Source: Prostheceraeus crozeri
Lineage: Eukaryota > Platyhelminthes > Polycladida > Euryleptidae
Assembly: GCA_907163375.1 (NCBI GenBank)
Contig: CAJQUW010005348.1
Span: 372,001-436,000 of the forward strand
DNA: 64,000 nt
Direction: 5' to 3'
Below are positions 22,315 through 31,890 of the stretch, piece by piece (positions within the stretch are counted from its first letter, which is position 1; every line of letters starts with the position of its first letter). The position numbers and the translations under genes were made by a program. Under the pieces are notes generated by a model that saw only the letters and a program-made list of their open reading frames with translations, had not been told where the DNA came from and did no database searches.

Positions 22315-24585
22315 AGTCAAAAAGAAAGAAGTTAAAGAAGTAAATGTTTCAAAAATTTTGTCAATAAGTATATTATAATTTGAATCGTCGTAGATATTTA
22401 CAGTGTTTCTTGGTCAACCATAAAGTGGCATGCTCTATTAACTTTGCTGGGTTTGACGATCGCACAAACAAATGATAATTCATTGCAACAATCCATACTT
22501 ATCATCAAAACGATAATTCTGCGATTTCGATCATTATATCACTCAAATATTGCACGATTCCTCGAGCAAAGCAAAATGACACTTTCCAGATTAGTATCTG
22601 ATTATTGCAAATATGCCTATGACTTCAACAACTATCAGTAAGTATTCACCACAGTCCAACGAGTTGCCAAGTGTGCAGCATATTTGAGAATTCCAATGTA
22701 ATACGCTGTCAAATTCATCAAGAATTGAAAGAGATTTCCAATAATGCAAACTGGGTTGACTTTTGGTCTAAAACAGATGAGAAGACATTAAAACATTAAT
22801 TTTAGCTGCAATCTTAAAGCTGCTTCAAGGACATTGAGAAGTACGCAATGCTAATGATAAATGTTAACATAGCGCTGAAGATCTTAATTTCAAAATCTGC
22901 ACAGCCGGAAATATCCTTTCTCAATAATGAAATCATTTTTGGTGTAAACTCAATTTAGCGACGGCAGCCTATTAAATAATGCATCGGTTTTCCCTGATTT
23001 GGGCCCACCAATTCCAAGAAACATCATTTTTTAAAAGTGAGGCCTGAAATAAAAGCTTCAAGGCATTGCCCAAAGGCAGTAAAGATTTCGAGATTGTACT
23101 CGAACAGGAAGTGTCTCTAAATTTAAGAAAGAAAAGAGCTAGATAATACACGGCCATGTTTTATGGGCGATTGTGCATGCACTTACGTTATACCAAAAGT
23201 GAAATGTAAAGCATTAAGTCTTACTGCAAAATCTCTCTTAGATCTGCCTGTTGAAATGCAGATTTGCTAATACGTTTCATGTGCAGCTGAAAGTGCTCTT
23301 GGATTTGGGTACCTTGTGTATACTTTCTATTCCTCGTATACTCTGTATTACATAAATTGATTGATCTAACATGATTTGACCTACATGTACATGCATTTAA
23401 CCCATCCGTGCGTCAGATATACGCAGCACAATTATTGATGCCATGCAAGAGGTGAATTGGTATTAGTGCTCATCGTATAGAGAGACCGGGTACCTAATTT
23501 TCACGTTTTTCTGCTACTTACTAGGCATACTCCAGTCATCGGAGTCATCAAGCCCCGTAATCTGAGTCCTATCAAACTGATAAGAACCCACATCCTAAGC
23601 CATCGCGATGCCACTTCTACCGGTATATTATTTAAAGTAACTTGTAAAGCACCCACATATCATGTTCAAATTCAATTCCATGCAGAATACTTCGACAGAC
23701 ACTGAGGAGACATTGAATTAAGTCTTCGACGGCAACTTCTGAAAAGTTCTGATTACACATGAATCTTAGTTCGATGAATTTTTTATTTGTGTGAATGCAG
23801 AGGAACACAGATGGTACGGAGTGTCAATTACAGTTCGACAGATTTTGATAGTCATTTCATTTCTTGCACTTTTAGCTTAACTTTCATTCATGGGTCTACT
23901 AAACATGACAAATGCAGTACATTAATTGCTATCAAAAGCACCGACCATCCGTTTTCAGGTTAAACATTTAGATTGATGACTAATGAGTGATCCAACTTAT
24001 ACTTCATCGCCTCAAAGTCCAAACAAGGGAAATAATTGTCAAAATCCAACTTGGTTTGGTTCATAGTGTTGATTAAATAGAAATAAATCAAAGAGATGTT
24101 TCCGACTATAAAGAAATCCATGGGGGGCTTCGAGGAGCGATTTCGCCGTGGATGGAGTTGAAAGCATAAAAACCGACTGCGCAACTGTTGAACGTCTGAA
24201 GAGAACGACAACTATTATGTCAAGAAAAGACATCAGCACCCTTGATTCCTCGACCGCACTCGCCTGACCCAAAAATCAAACTGATCAAACTGACCTAGAA
24301 ATTCGATTTTGGGCCAGGCGAGTGTGTCGGAAGAATCAGTGGTGTTTCGGTCTTTTATTGACTTAATAATTGTCATTTTCTCTAGACATTCAGTATAGTG
24401 CGGCAGCGGCAGACCTTTGTTGTAAATTGTAGTTTGTTGTCAGCATGACAATCACTGTAATCTGCAAACTGTATAGCCTACCGAAAGAAAAGTAGACCTG
24501 ATCAGTTTATTATACATGCATATATATAAATATATATGTATAGATATATGATATCTATAGGGACCCTCACGCCGTATATATACCC
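22232..24585. other. Non-coding stretch; (TA)n at 22279-22311
   Basis: No gene recognised. A short segment at 23563-23600 (gagtcctatcaaactgataa) resembles the subterminal motif of the cagggatgcggagtcc hAT family and may be a degraded end. Short (TA)-rich tracts precede the PLE at 24520-24586. Confidence 0.45.
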
Positions 24586-24609
24586 AAAGTTAGGTGGAAA
24601 AACTCAGAA

Positions 24610-24651
24610 CTCGGTACTCAGAGTTTCATGTTAACACAATCATCAGCCAAA
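24610..24651 (-). ncRNA. Hammerhead-ribozyme-like motif, PLE copy A 3' end
   Basis: On the minus strand: TTTGG, CTGATGA (24640-24646), a short TGT/ACA stem, GAAA, an ACT/AGT stem with a 3-base loop, then a GTA cleavage triplet followed by CCGAG, which pairs with TTTGG. The order is that of a type I hammerhead. PLEs of other animals are known to carry such ribozymes in their pseudo-LTRs. Stems are short and the base of stem II is a T-T mismatch, so activity is uncertain. Confidence 0.6.
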
Positions 24652-24794
24652 GCTAAGGAACGAATTTTACAAAGTTAAAATATTGAAGTAAATATGTAAT
24701 CGGAGTAACCGTGACCTTTACAATTTAAAGAAATATGCACAGTTACAATAGAAGTTGTTTATCGTGACCTTTGCAAAGCAGGACACAAAGAAAG

Positions 24795-26777
24795 TTAATG
24801 TCTTGATAGCAAATACTTATTTCGGTGCCTGCATTTGGAGACAAGTTCATTCCGCTTGTTGAGTAGGTTATCACCGTCGTGGTCCAAAATAAAAAACTTC
24901 TCGCTGAGACAGAGGTCGCACCTTTTCGTTACTTGGTTGAAGGGTTTGCAAACTTTTTTTATCCTCCACTTTACTATTGGGCTGGAACCTGCTTCCTTCA
25001 GCCTCCAATATTCCTTAGACAGTTCAGTTTCATGCTTGTATTTTTCATGGGAAAACGACTTCTTGTGATTAGCGTATCTGAGCTTGAATGAACTTTCGCA
25101 AATACCCAGATATCTTCTATTCTGACCATTACAAGTAATTTGGGCCTCATACACAATGTTGCTTGCCAGACAATTATTTTGCAAAGGGCATTTTTCTTTG
25201 TTCATGCAATTGCGTTCCCTCCGATCTTTGTTATTCTCTTCTTTGCTCAACATTCTCCGGTTATGGCCGTTTATGATTGATTTGATGTTGGGCATACAGC
25301 TATAGCTCACTTTGAGGGTGTTTCTATTAAAGATCCTTTGAAATCTGGTGCCATCTCTGAAGTGTCTGTCAACGAGTTCCAAAAAGCGTTGACCCACATT
25401 TGTTGCCACGGTTCTGCTGTAAGGTGGATTGAACCAAATTATCTGCCTTGCTCGCTTCCGCTTCTCACTTGGCTCACTACTTTGCTGTTTGAATTCAAAT
25501 TTGCGGGTGTAGCCATGCTTCCGCAGGACCCCCTCGTAATAGGGAGCAGATTCACTGAAGGCAGCTTCATCAGATGACAATTCGCTGATTCGCCTCTCAA
25601 TCATTTCTGGCAATTGTTTAGTGATGCTACCAGGGTGGTTGGATTTTGAGTTGATGTATAGAGTCTCATGATCCGGTTTTCTGTAAGGTTTGTAGGATCC
25701 GTCACAAAGATTGAAAGTGACATCAAGATAGTTCACAATCTTTAAATTACACTGAATCTCCAGGTGAAGGCCATATCGCTTGTATCGCTTGAATATCTCG
25801 TGAAATTTCTTCCTGATCAGATCTCCTTGACGCCCTGTAACATTTTTGAAGTAGGCCAAGCCATCATCACGGTACAGGCCAATGCAGTCCTTGTTGAACT
25901 CTTTGGACAAAACGTTCAACAGGTATATGCCCACCAACTCGCACAGCTCGGCACCATCGTAAGCTCCCATTGTAACATCAAAATTCTCGTTTTCGCGTTT
26001 TCTCCATGGCTCGCCATCTTTGAAGAGTAGCCACTTACGAGCATGTCTTATTGCTTGCAGCTCCCTGTCTTCGATATTTATAAATTCAGATGCGAACCTC
26101 AATGAAAGCTCCATTAGACTCTCTGTAATTGATGGGTAAAAGTCTTTCACGTCAAAAATCATAAACTTTCCAGACGATTTATGCTCGAGTCCGTTAAACC
26201 AATCAATTACTTGCTTGGTGTTCTGCCATTGCTTTACTCCAGTTGAAAGTCGCAACTTTGAAATAACAATCTTCAAAACCCGTTTGCTGATACGCCCAAT
26301 TTCATTCTTTGATGGGTTGATAAGTCTTGTTGAAGGATTGTTCAAAAAATTGTCCTTGTGATCTTTGAATGTTATAAAGCATTCGTTGCTACCATTGATA
26401 TTCATTCGCTCTGCGACCTTGAATTTCTCAGCAATAGTTTTTCCTTCCTTGGATACCACTTTCACGATGTTTTCATCAGACTTCTTATATAATTTGGTAA
26501 CGGAGTTGTTCAAAAGTCGTCTATATTCATGCGGCTGTACTTTGTACATGTTTGCAGTTTTATCAGCGGAAACCAGGACCTCCTTGGATTTCTTGATTTC
26601 GGAAATATCTTTCTTGATGCGATTCTGAAAGTCACATCTCACTGCCCGAAAATTAATCCGGTTGACGAGATTGAATAAATCAGATTCGAAATCCATCAAA
26701 TCCTTGATTGGAGGAGGGGAGCTAGGTGTTTTGAGTCCATAGTTTTCTTTCGATAAATTACCATCGATTACCATCAA
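24795..26777 (-). CDS. PLE reverse transcriptase with C-terminal GIY-YIG endonuclease (copy A)
   Basis: Frame of 660 codons for RNA-templated DNA synthesis and target cleavage. RT finger motifs appear at FITFKDHK (134-141) and RLINPSKNEIG (151-161), motif A at FDVKDFYPSI (208-217), motif C as LYRDDGLA (301-308), and the thumb at VNYLDVTFNL (348-357). A Cys-rich segment (C524, C530, C536) precedes the GIY-YIG-like domain: VYEAQI 542-547, RRYLGICESSFKLR 554-567, NHKK 570-573, with ELSKEYW after. A C-terminal CDLC is at 620-623. The start is uncertain: the real N terminus is encoded by 26758-27009 in another frame, separated by a short duplication. It differs from copy B at only about six residues in 638. 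Confidence 0.88.
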   Translation of the reverse strand: MMVIDGNLSKENYGLKTPSSPPPIKDLMDFESDLFNLVNRINFRAVRCDFQNRIKKDISEIKKSKEVLVSADKTANMYKVQPHEYRRLLNNSVTKLYKKSDENIVKVVSKEGKTIAEKFKVAERMNINGSNECFITFKDHKDNFLNNPSTRLINPSKNEIGRISKRVLKIVISKLRLSTGVKQWQNTKQVIDWFNGLEHKSSGKFMIFDVKDFYPSITESLMELSLRFASEFINIEDRELQAIRHARKWLLFKDGEPWRKRENENFDVTMGAYDGAELCELVGIYLLNVLSKEFNKDCIGLYRDDGLAYFKNVTGRQGDLIRKKFHEIFKRYKRYGLHLEIQCNLKIVNYLDVTFNLCDGSYKPYRKPDHETLYINSKSNHPGSITKQLPEMIERRISELSSDEAAFSESAPYYEGVLRKHGYTRKFEFKQQSSEPSEKRKRARQIIWFNPPYSRTVATNVGQRFLELVDRHFRDGTRFQRIFNRNTLKVSYSCMPNIKSIINGHNRRMLSKEENNKDRRERNCMNKEKCPLQNNCLASNIVYEAQITCNGQNRRYLGICESSFKLRYANHKKSFSHEKYKHETELSKEYWRLKEAGSSPIVKWRIKKVCKPFNQVTKRCDLCLSEKFFILDHDGDNLLNKRNELVSKCRHRNKYLLSRH

Positions 26778-27009
26778 AATAAAATGCCTTCCATCTCAAT
26801 CTTTTTATGAATATTTCAATTTTATTCAATAGTTCCATTTTGTACTGTTCCTGTGTTGGTAACGGAATAATTTTAAGCGAATATGCCAAGTTCAATTTCT
26901 CCATAACAGAAAAGAAAAGATTCCGAAGAGTGCTCGACTTTTTATGAGCAAAATAATTTCGAGGAATTAAATCAATTTCCGTCAAAGTGCTCAACTGTGA
27001 AAGGAGCAA
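26758..27009 (-). CDS. N-terminal part of the PLE copy A ORF, shifted out of frame
   Basis: Eighty-three codons beginning MLLSQLSTLTEIDLIPRN and ending KRLRWKAFYFDGN before a stop. The same Phe-Asp-Gly-Asn tail is followed in the 660-codon frame by LSKENYGLK. The break is caused by a short tandem duplication of tggtaatcga around 26757-26775, which shifts the reading frame. The ATG lies about 35 nt downstream of the predicted ribozyme cleavage site at 27045/27046, so this is the likely translation start of a self-processed transcript. Function of this N-terminal region is unknown; it is basic and probably nucleic-acid binding. Confidence 0.7.
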   Translation of the reverse strand: MLLSQLSTLTEIDLIPRNYFAHKKSSTLRNLFFSVMEKLNLAYSLKIIPLPTQEQYKMELLNKIEIFIKRLRWKAFYFDGNRW

Positions 27010-27042
27010 CGTATACCCAAAGTTAGGAGGAAAAACTCAGAA

Positions 27043-27084
27043 CTCGGTACTCAGAGTTTCATGTTAACACAATCATCAGCCAAA
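27043..27084 (-). ncRNA. Hammerhead-ribozyme-like motif in the tandem (upstream) PLE 3' end
   Basis: Same 42-base motif as at 24610-24651, with TCATCAG (reverse complement of CTGATGA) at 27073-27079. It lies immediately upstream of the N-terminal frame of copy A, the position expected for a ribozyme that defines the RNA 5' end in a PLE pseudo-LTR. Confidence 0.6.
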
Positions 27085-27374
27085 GCTAAGGAACGAATTT
27101 TACAAAGTTAAAATATTGAAGTAAATATGTAATCGGAGTAACCGTGACCTTTACAATTTAAAGAAATATGCACAGTTACAATAGAAGTTGTTTATCGTGA
27201 CCTTTGCAAAGCAGGACACAAAGAAAGTTAATGTCTTGATAGCAAATACTTATTTCGGTGCCTGCATTTGGAGACAAGTTCATTCCGCTTGTTGAGTAGG
27301 TTATCACCGTCGTGGTCCAAAATAAAAATCAGATTCGAAATCCATCAAATCCTTGATTGGAGGAGGGGAGTTAG

Positions 27375-29291
27375 GTGTTCAAGGATTTGATGGATTTCGA
27401 ATCTGATTTATTCAATCTCGTCAACCGGATTAATTTTCGGGCAGTGAGATGTGACTTTCAGAATCGCATCAAGAAAGATATTTCCGAAATCAAGAAATCC
27501 AAGGAGGTCCTGGTTTCCGCTGATAAAACTGCAAACATGTACAAAGTACAGCCGCATGAATATAGACGACTTTTGAACAACTCCGTTACCAAATTATATA
27601 AGAAGTCTGATGAAAACATCGTGAAAGTGGTATCCAAGGAAGGAAAAACTATTGCTGAGAAATTCAAGGTCGCAGAGCGAATGAATATCAATGGTAGCAA
27701 CGAATGCTTTATAACATTCAAAGATCACAAGGACAATTTTTTGAACAATCCTTCAACAAGACTTATCAACCCATCAAAGAATGAAATTGGGCGTATCAGC
27801 AAACGGGTTTTGAAGATTGTTAATTCAAAGTTGCGACTTTCAACTGGAGTAAAGCAATGGCAGAACACCAAGCAAGTAATTGATTGGTTTAACGGACTCG
27901 AGCATAAATCGTCTGGAAAGTTTATGATTTTTGACGTGAAAGACTTTTACCCATCAATTACAGAGAGTCTAATGGAGCTTTCATTGAGGTTCGCATCTGA
28001 ATTTATAAATATCGAAGACAGGGAGCTGCAAGCAATAAGACATGCTCGTAAGTGGCTACTCTTCAAAGATGGCGAGCCATGGAGAAAACGCGAAAACGAG
28101 AATTTTGATGTTACAATGGGAGCTTACGATGGTGCCGAGCTGTGCGAGTTGGTGGGCATATACCTGTTGAACGTTTTGTCCAAAGAGTTCAACAAGGACT
28201 GCATTGGCCTGTACCGTGATGATGGCTTGGCCTACTTCAAAAATGTTACAGGGCGTCAAGGAGATCTGATCAGGAAGAAATTTCACGAGATATTCAAGCG
28301 ATACAAGCGATATGGCCTTCACCTGGAGATTCAGTGTAATTTAAAGATTGTGAACTATCTTGATGTCACTTTCAATCTTTGTGACGGATCCTATAAACCT
28401 TACAGAAAACCGGATCATGAGACTCTATACATCAACTCAAAATCCAACCACCCTGGTAGCATCACTAAACAATTGCCAGAAATGATTGAGAGGCGAATCA
28501 GCGAATTGTCATCTGATGAAGCTGCCTTCAGTGAATCTGCTCCCTATTACGAGGGGGTCCTGCGGAAGCATGGCTACACCCGCAAATTTGAATTCAAACA
28601 GCAAAGTAGTGAGCCAAGTGAGAAGCGGAAGCGAGCAAGGCAGATAATTTGGTTCAATCCACCTTACAGCAGAACCGTGGCAACAAATGTGGGTCAACGC
28701 TTTTTGGAACTCGTTGACAGACACTTCAGAGATGGCACCAGGTTTCAAAGGATCTTTAATAGAAACACCGTCAAAGTGAGCTATAGCTGTATGCCCAACA
28801 TCAAATCAATCATAAACGGCCATAACCGGAGAATGTTGAGCAAAGAAGAGAATAACAAAGATCAGAGGGAACGCAATTGCATGAACAAAGAAAAATGCCC
28901 TTTGCAAAATAAATGTCTGGCAAGCAACATTGTGTATGAGGCCCAAATTACTTGTAATGGTCAGAATAGAAGATATCTGGGTATTTGCGAAAGTTCATTC
29001 AAGCTCAGATACGCTAATCACAAGAAGTCGTTTTCCCATGAAAAATACAAGCATGAAACTGAACTGTCTAAGGAATATTGGAGGCTGAAGGAAGCAGGTT
29101 CCAGCCCAATAGTAAAGTGGAGGATAAAAAAAGTTTGCAAACCCTTCAACCAAGTAACGAAAAGGTGCGACCTCTGTCTCAGCGAGAAGTTTTTTATTTT
29201 GGACCACGACGGTGATAACCTACTCAAAAAGCGGAATGAACTTGTCTCCAAATGCAGGCACCGAAATAAGTATTTGCTATCAAGACATTAA
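27375..29291 (+). CDS. PLE reverse transcriptase-GIY-YIG protein (copy B), 5' truncated
   Basis: Plus-strand copy of the same protein as at 24795-26777, 638 codons from a GTG (first ATG at 27390); a TAG sits directly before. It lacks the N-terminal ~100 residues, including the region encoded by 26758-27009. RT motif A FDVKDFYPSI, motif C YRDD, the Cys cluster and the YLG...R...NH nuclease motif are all intact. About six substitutions from copy A (for example I/N after KIV, L/V in NRNT-KV, R/Q in NKD-RERN). Intact frame but no own start region, so probably not autonomous. Confidence 0.88.
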   Translation: MFKDLMDFESDLFNLVNRINFRAVRCDFQNRIKKDISEIKKSKEVLVSADKTANMYKVQPHEYRRLLNNSVTKLYKKSDENIVKVVSKEGKTIAEKFKVAERMNINGSNECFITFKDHKDNFLNNPSTRLINPSKNEIGRISKRVLKIVNSKLRLSTGVKQWQNTKQVIDWFNGLEHKSSGKFMIFDVKDFYPSITESLMELSLRFASEFINIEDRELQAIRHARKWLLFKDGEPWRKRENENFDVTMGAYDGAELCELVGIYLLNVLSKEFNKDCIGLYRDDGLAYFKNVTGRQGDLIRKKFHEIFKRYKRYGLHLEIQCNLKIVNYLDVTFNLCDGSYKPYRKPDHETLYINSKSNHPGSITKQLPEMIERRISELSSDEAAFSESAPYYEGVLRKHGYTRKFEFKQQSSEPSEKRKRARQIIWFNPPYSRTVATNVGQRFLELVDRHFRDGTRFQRIFNRNTVKVSYSCMPNIKSIINGHNRRMLSKEENNKDQRERNCMNKEKCPLQNKCLASNIVYEAQITCNGQNRRYLGICESSFKLRYANHKKSFSHEKYKHETELSKEYWRLKEAGSSPIVKWRIKKVCKPFNQVTKRCDLCLSEKFFILDHDGDNLLKKRNELVSKCRHRNKYLLSRH

Positions 29292-29580
29292 CATTCTTTG
29301 TGTCCTGCTTTGCAAAGGTCACGATAAACACCGAATGCATATTCTTCTATTGTAACTGTGCATATGTGTTTAAATTGTAAAGGTCACGGTTACTCCGATT
29401 ACATATTTACTTCAATATTTTAACTTTGTAAAATTCGTTCCTTAGCTTTGGCTGATGATTGTGTTAACATGAAACTCTGAGTACCGAGTTCTGAGGTTTT
29501 TCCTCCTAACTTTGGGTATACGTTGCTCCTTTCACAGTTGAGCACTTTGACGGAAATTGATTCAATTCCTCGAAATTATA
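27379..29580 (+). mobile_element. PLE copy B, inverted relative to copy A, with tandem 5' stub of a further copy
   Basis: Starts inside the coding region at an inverted junction: 27333-27358 and 27380-27405 are reverse complements around a 21-base loop. It continues to the normal 3' end (ctttgggtata, to ~29520). Then gttgctcctttcacagttga...aattat (29521-29580) matches the 5' start of copy A (26950-27009), so a next head-to-tail copy begins here and is cut by (TA)n. Together with copy A this gives the mixed tandem and inverted layout typical of PLE insertions. Confidence 0.85.
29447..29488 (+). ncRNA. Hammerhead-ribozyme-like motif, PLE copy B
   Basis: Stem I 5' strand TTTGG 29447-29451; CTGATGA 29452-29458; stem II TGT/ACA with GTTA loop; GAA 29471-29473; stem III ACT/AGT with CTG loop; U-A before the predicted cut between 29483 and 29484; stem I 3' strand CCGAG 29484-29488. 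All invariant core bases are present. Weak points are the T-T pair closing stem II and two G-U pairs in stem I. It is conserved in all three copies, but these are near-identical, so that is weak evidence of selection. Confidence 0.62.
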
Positions 29581-29596
29581 TATATATATATATATA

Positions 29597-29771
29597 CAGT
29601 GGAACCTCCTATTGCGGACATTCTATACAGCGGACACTTCCGTTTTACAGACAGTTAAGCTCAGTCCCGAATAATGTTCGTATTTACTGGTGACTCCATA
29701 TTGCGGACACCTCTAAAATGCGGACACTAAGGCGCAGTCCCGACGGTGTCCGTAATATGGAGGTTCTACTC
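29597..29771. mobile_element. pogo/Tigger-like MITE, ~175 bp
   Basis: Begins cagtggaacctcc and ends with the near reverse complement ggaggttctact, flanked by TA. The interior has repeated gcggaca / tgtccg units pairing left and right arms. The CAGTRGAACCTC terminus with TA target is typical of pogo/Tigger-group elements. No coding. It sits immediately after the truncated PLE tandem stub and (TA)n. Confidence 0.75.
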
Positions 29772-30399
29772 TCTATATATATATACATAATCTATAATAT
29801 ATTTTGATGATTTTAGTAAAAGTCAATTTTTGATGATTTTAAATAAATGTTCTCTAGTTCTCTATAAATCAATTTTACTTTTTGACTTGAAAACTCAAAT
29901 GCTACTTTTGAGAACCATTTTAATGTACGTAACCTTGACCGGCGCTTCTGATGCAAACATCATTCATCTTCAGGGTGAGCAGCTTGTACAGATTAAACTA
30001 TTCACAGATCATTCATAAAAAAATTATTTAAATATCAAAACAACATGAAAAGGCTATGTGATAGGCATGAATAATTTACTTTAAAGCATGATGAAGCCCC
30101 AATCATCTTCTGAAGGCAAAAAATCGACGAAGTCATTATCTATGACTATTTATTGTAAATCCCCGAGCGCTTTCGCGGCCTCTTTTCAAGGGGTGTACCG
30201 CCGTAGTGATAACATAGCAATACAACAGAGAGTAAAAAAAGCTCTCATCAAAACATGCAATGGTGTGGACAATAGAAATGACGTCATAGTGTACAAGTAC
30301 CAGAAGGACAGGCCTAGAAGAAATAGCAAAACATAGTTTTCACAGCAAGTAGTAAGACAGAAAGCAAATTATTTACAAGGAAGAAGTAATAAAGGAAAA
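29772..30399. other. Non-coding; contains probable decayed 3' end of the next PLE
   Basis: No gene. On the minus strand 30155-30200 reads cttgaaaagaggccgcgaaa followed by gcgctcgg, similar in layout to hammerhead-containing PLE ends but with the CTGATGA core lost. It lies ~250 bp downstream of the GIY-YIG fragment on the same strand, as expected for that PLE's 3' region. Confidence 0.4.
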
Positions 30400-31225
30400 A
30401 TAATAAAGCTAGAAAAGTACAAATAAAATCACCAAGGTAATCCTCAAAGAATACTTCAGTTCCTTCTGGACACACAGAGGAGGACGGAAATACGAAATGA
30501 ACATTGACTCCAAAATAGGCAAAGTGACTGGAGACCTGGGGACACTCAAAATGGAAAAATAAGAGGAAAACACTCTGCCACTGAAACGATCGCAGTCCAA
30601 CACATGACGGCAGATGGCGCTGGAAGGTTCTACTTTGGAACGTGGACGTCGACGCTTGCCAAGCTACAGCCATTTCGGGAAATGTTCTCTCATCCGGACC
30701 CTGAAACACCTCTCAGTGCGCCCTACGTAACTGTCTCCGCAGTCACATGAAAACTTGTAGACACATTATCACATTATCACCCCGAAAAGGAACTCTAAGA
30801 AATATCTGCTTACGTGCAGGTCCAAAAATAGGCTCAACAGAACGATTACCACAATATCTATCAATGAATGACACAGGATAGTCATTTCTCAGAAGAGTTT
30901 GCCTTAAAAAATCACACTCAGCATCCAATTCAGATGCAGAACACAAACGACGAGCTCTATCGAACAATGATCTTATTAGATTTATTTTATAAACACGTGG
31001 TACAAAGCTTGAATAATGCAAGTGCAGTCCCGTCCAAGAGGACTTACGGAAAATGGAAAAATTACGCTGTCATCCCTGGAACGATTTACAATAACGTCCA
31101 GAAAAGGTAGTTTGGAGTCATACTCAAACTCATAAGTGAAATTCAAGCTATGATGAGCAGCATTCAGTGAACTAAGAAGCAGAAGAGCATCAGACCTTGA
31201 ATTTACAATGGCAAAAGTGACATCT
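30400..31225 (-). pseudogene. Second PLE lineage: RT thumb to GIY-YIG, decayed
   Basis: Reading leftward across frameshifts: VDVTFAIVNSRSDALLLL (RT motif C region, ~31200-31140), SKLPFLDVIV (~31115), a broken YRK segment, SFVPRVYKINLIRSLFDRA and VSFIDRYCGN (to ~30850), VPFRGDN (~30775), then SYVGRTERCFRVRMREHF (~30730-30680), a GIY-YIG nuclease core, and LPILESMFISYFRP near 30520. This follows the classical Penelope protein order. Motif C reads YVDV or HVDV instead of YVDD, so the RT is dead. At least four frame changes or stops. Different from the PLE at 24586-29580. Confidence 0.75.
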
Positions 31226-31288
31226 ACATGTACAATGGAATGCGACAATCCATTGCCATTGCCCATTGCCATTCCATTGCCAGTGCCC

Positions 31289-31590
31289 ATCGACCAACTT
31301 TGCGAGCTCATCGTTTTGTGCACCGAAAATGTGCAGTTCTCCTTTAAGTTGTATCGCCAAACGGATGGTGTTGCCATGGGTAGCCCACTTGGACCCATTC
31401 TCAGTAACATTTTTCTTGGTTTTCTAGAGACTAATGTTCTTTCACCATCTATAAAATCTCTGACTTCTTACTACATGAGATACGTAGATGTCACTTTTGC
31501 CATTGTAAATTCAAGGTCTGATGCTCTTCTGCTTCTTAGTTCACTGAATGCTGCTCATCATAGCTTGAATTTTTTTGACCACAAAATCTT
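31289..31590 (+). pseudogene. Second PLE lineage: RT palm fragment in opposite orientation
   Basis: Plus-strand frame reads LYRQTDGVAMGSPLGPILSN (RT motif B region of Penelope proteins), IFLGFLE, then YYMRYVDVTFAIVNSRSDAL, where the second catalytic Asp of motif C is Val. The last ~95 bases (about 31482-31575) are repeated in reverse at about 31132-31225, so this piece and 30400-31225 face each other. Head-to-head PLE pieces are common. Only the palm is present. Confidence 0.75.
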
Positions 31591-31741
31591 CATATTGAAC
31601 ACCATCAAAAGTCGTTTGGCGAGAATGTGGAAAATGCATTCAAGAACTGGTGGAATGGGATGACATCAGTCAGAGCGCCACTATATGATTTACTCTCCAC
31701 AGTTCCTCTTGTGGGTGGTGGCGGGGTTGCATTTCCTAATG

Positions 31742-31814
31742 CTACTTAAAACGGCAAATCGTCGCTTACACATTTTACGTGTTTTGAAGCCTTTTGTGCC
31801 GCAGCAAGCAGGTA
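31742..31814 (+). pseudogene. LINE reverse-transcriptase C-terminal fragment, part 1
   Basis: Reads LKTANRRLHILRVLKPFVPQQAG, the region after the RT palm of CR1/Jockey-group LINEs (RLYFLR-x-LK-x-x-GVP). It is cut at 31812 by the insertion of element 31815-34767. Joining 31814 (one TA) to 34770 gives a continuous frame into 34770-35119, so both parts were one LINE fragment before the insertion. Confidence 0.75.
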
Positions 31815-31890
31815 CACTGTAAATCGCTCAATACCAATCACATACGAAGAATGCATACCAAAATATTTTTTGGTATATACCAAGAGAATA

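Larger units (their letters stand above)
24586..27378 (-). mobile_element. Penelope-like retroelement, full copy A plus tandem internally deleted upstream copy (pLTR-like)
   Basis: Read leftward, copy A runs from its 5' start near 27009 through the RT/GIY-YIG frame to a 3' end at 24586 (tacccaaagttagg). Directly upstream on the same strand, 27013-27378 repeats the 3' end of the element (27013-27329 matches 24586-24890 almost base for base), then jumps to the sequence of 26679-26730. That is a 1.79-kb internal deletion of a second tandem copy, with microhomology aataaa at the junction. Head-to-tail partial copies acting as pseudo-LTRs are characteristic of PLEs. Hammerhead-like motifs lie in both 3' ends (24610-24651, 27043-27084). 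Confidence 0.85.

Noticed and set aside
23541-23600. Degraded copy of the cagggatgcggagtcc hAT family
   Set aside because: Only ~25 bases resemble the subterminal motif; no ends or target duplication.
30150-30200. Possible hammerhead in the second PLE (ttgaaaagaggccgcgaaag...)
   Set aside because: The CTGATGA core is missing; at most a relic.
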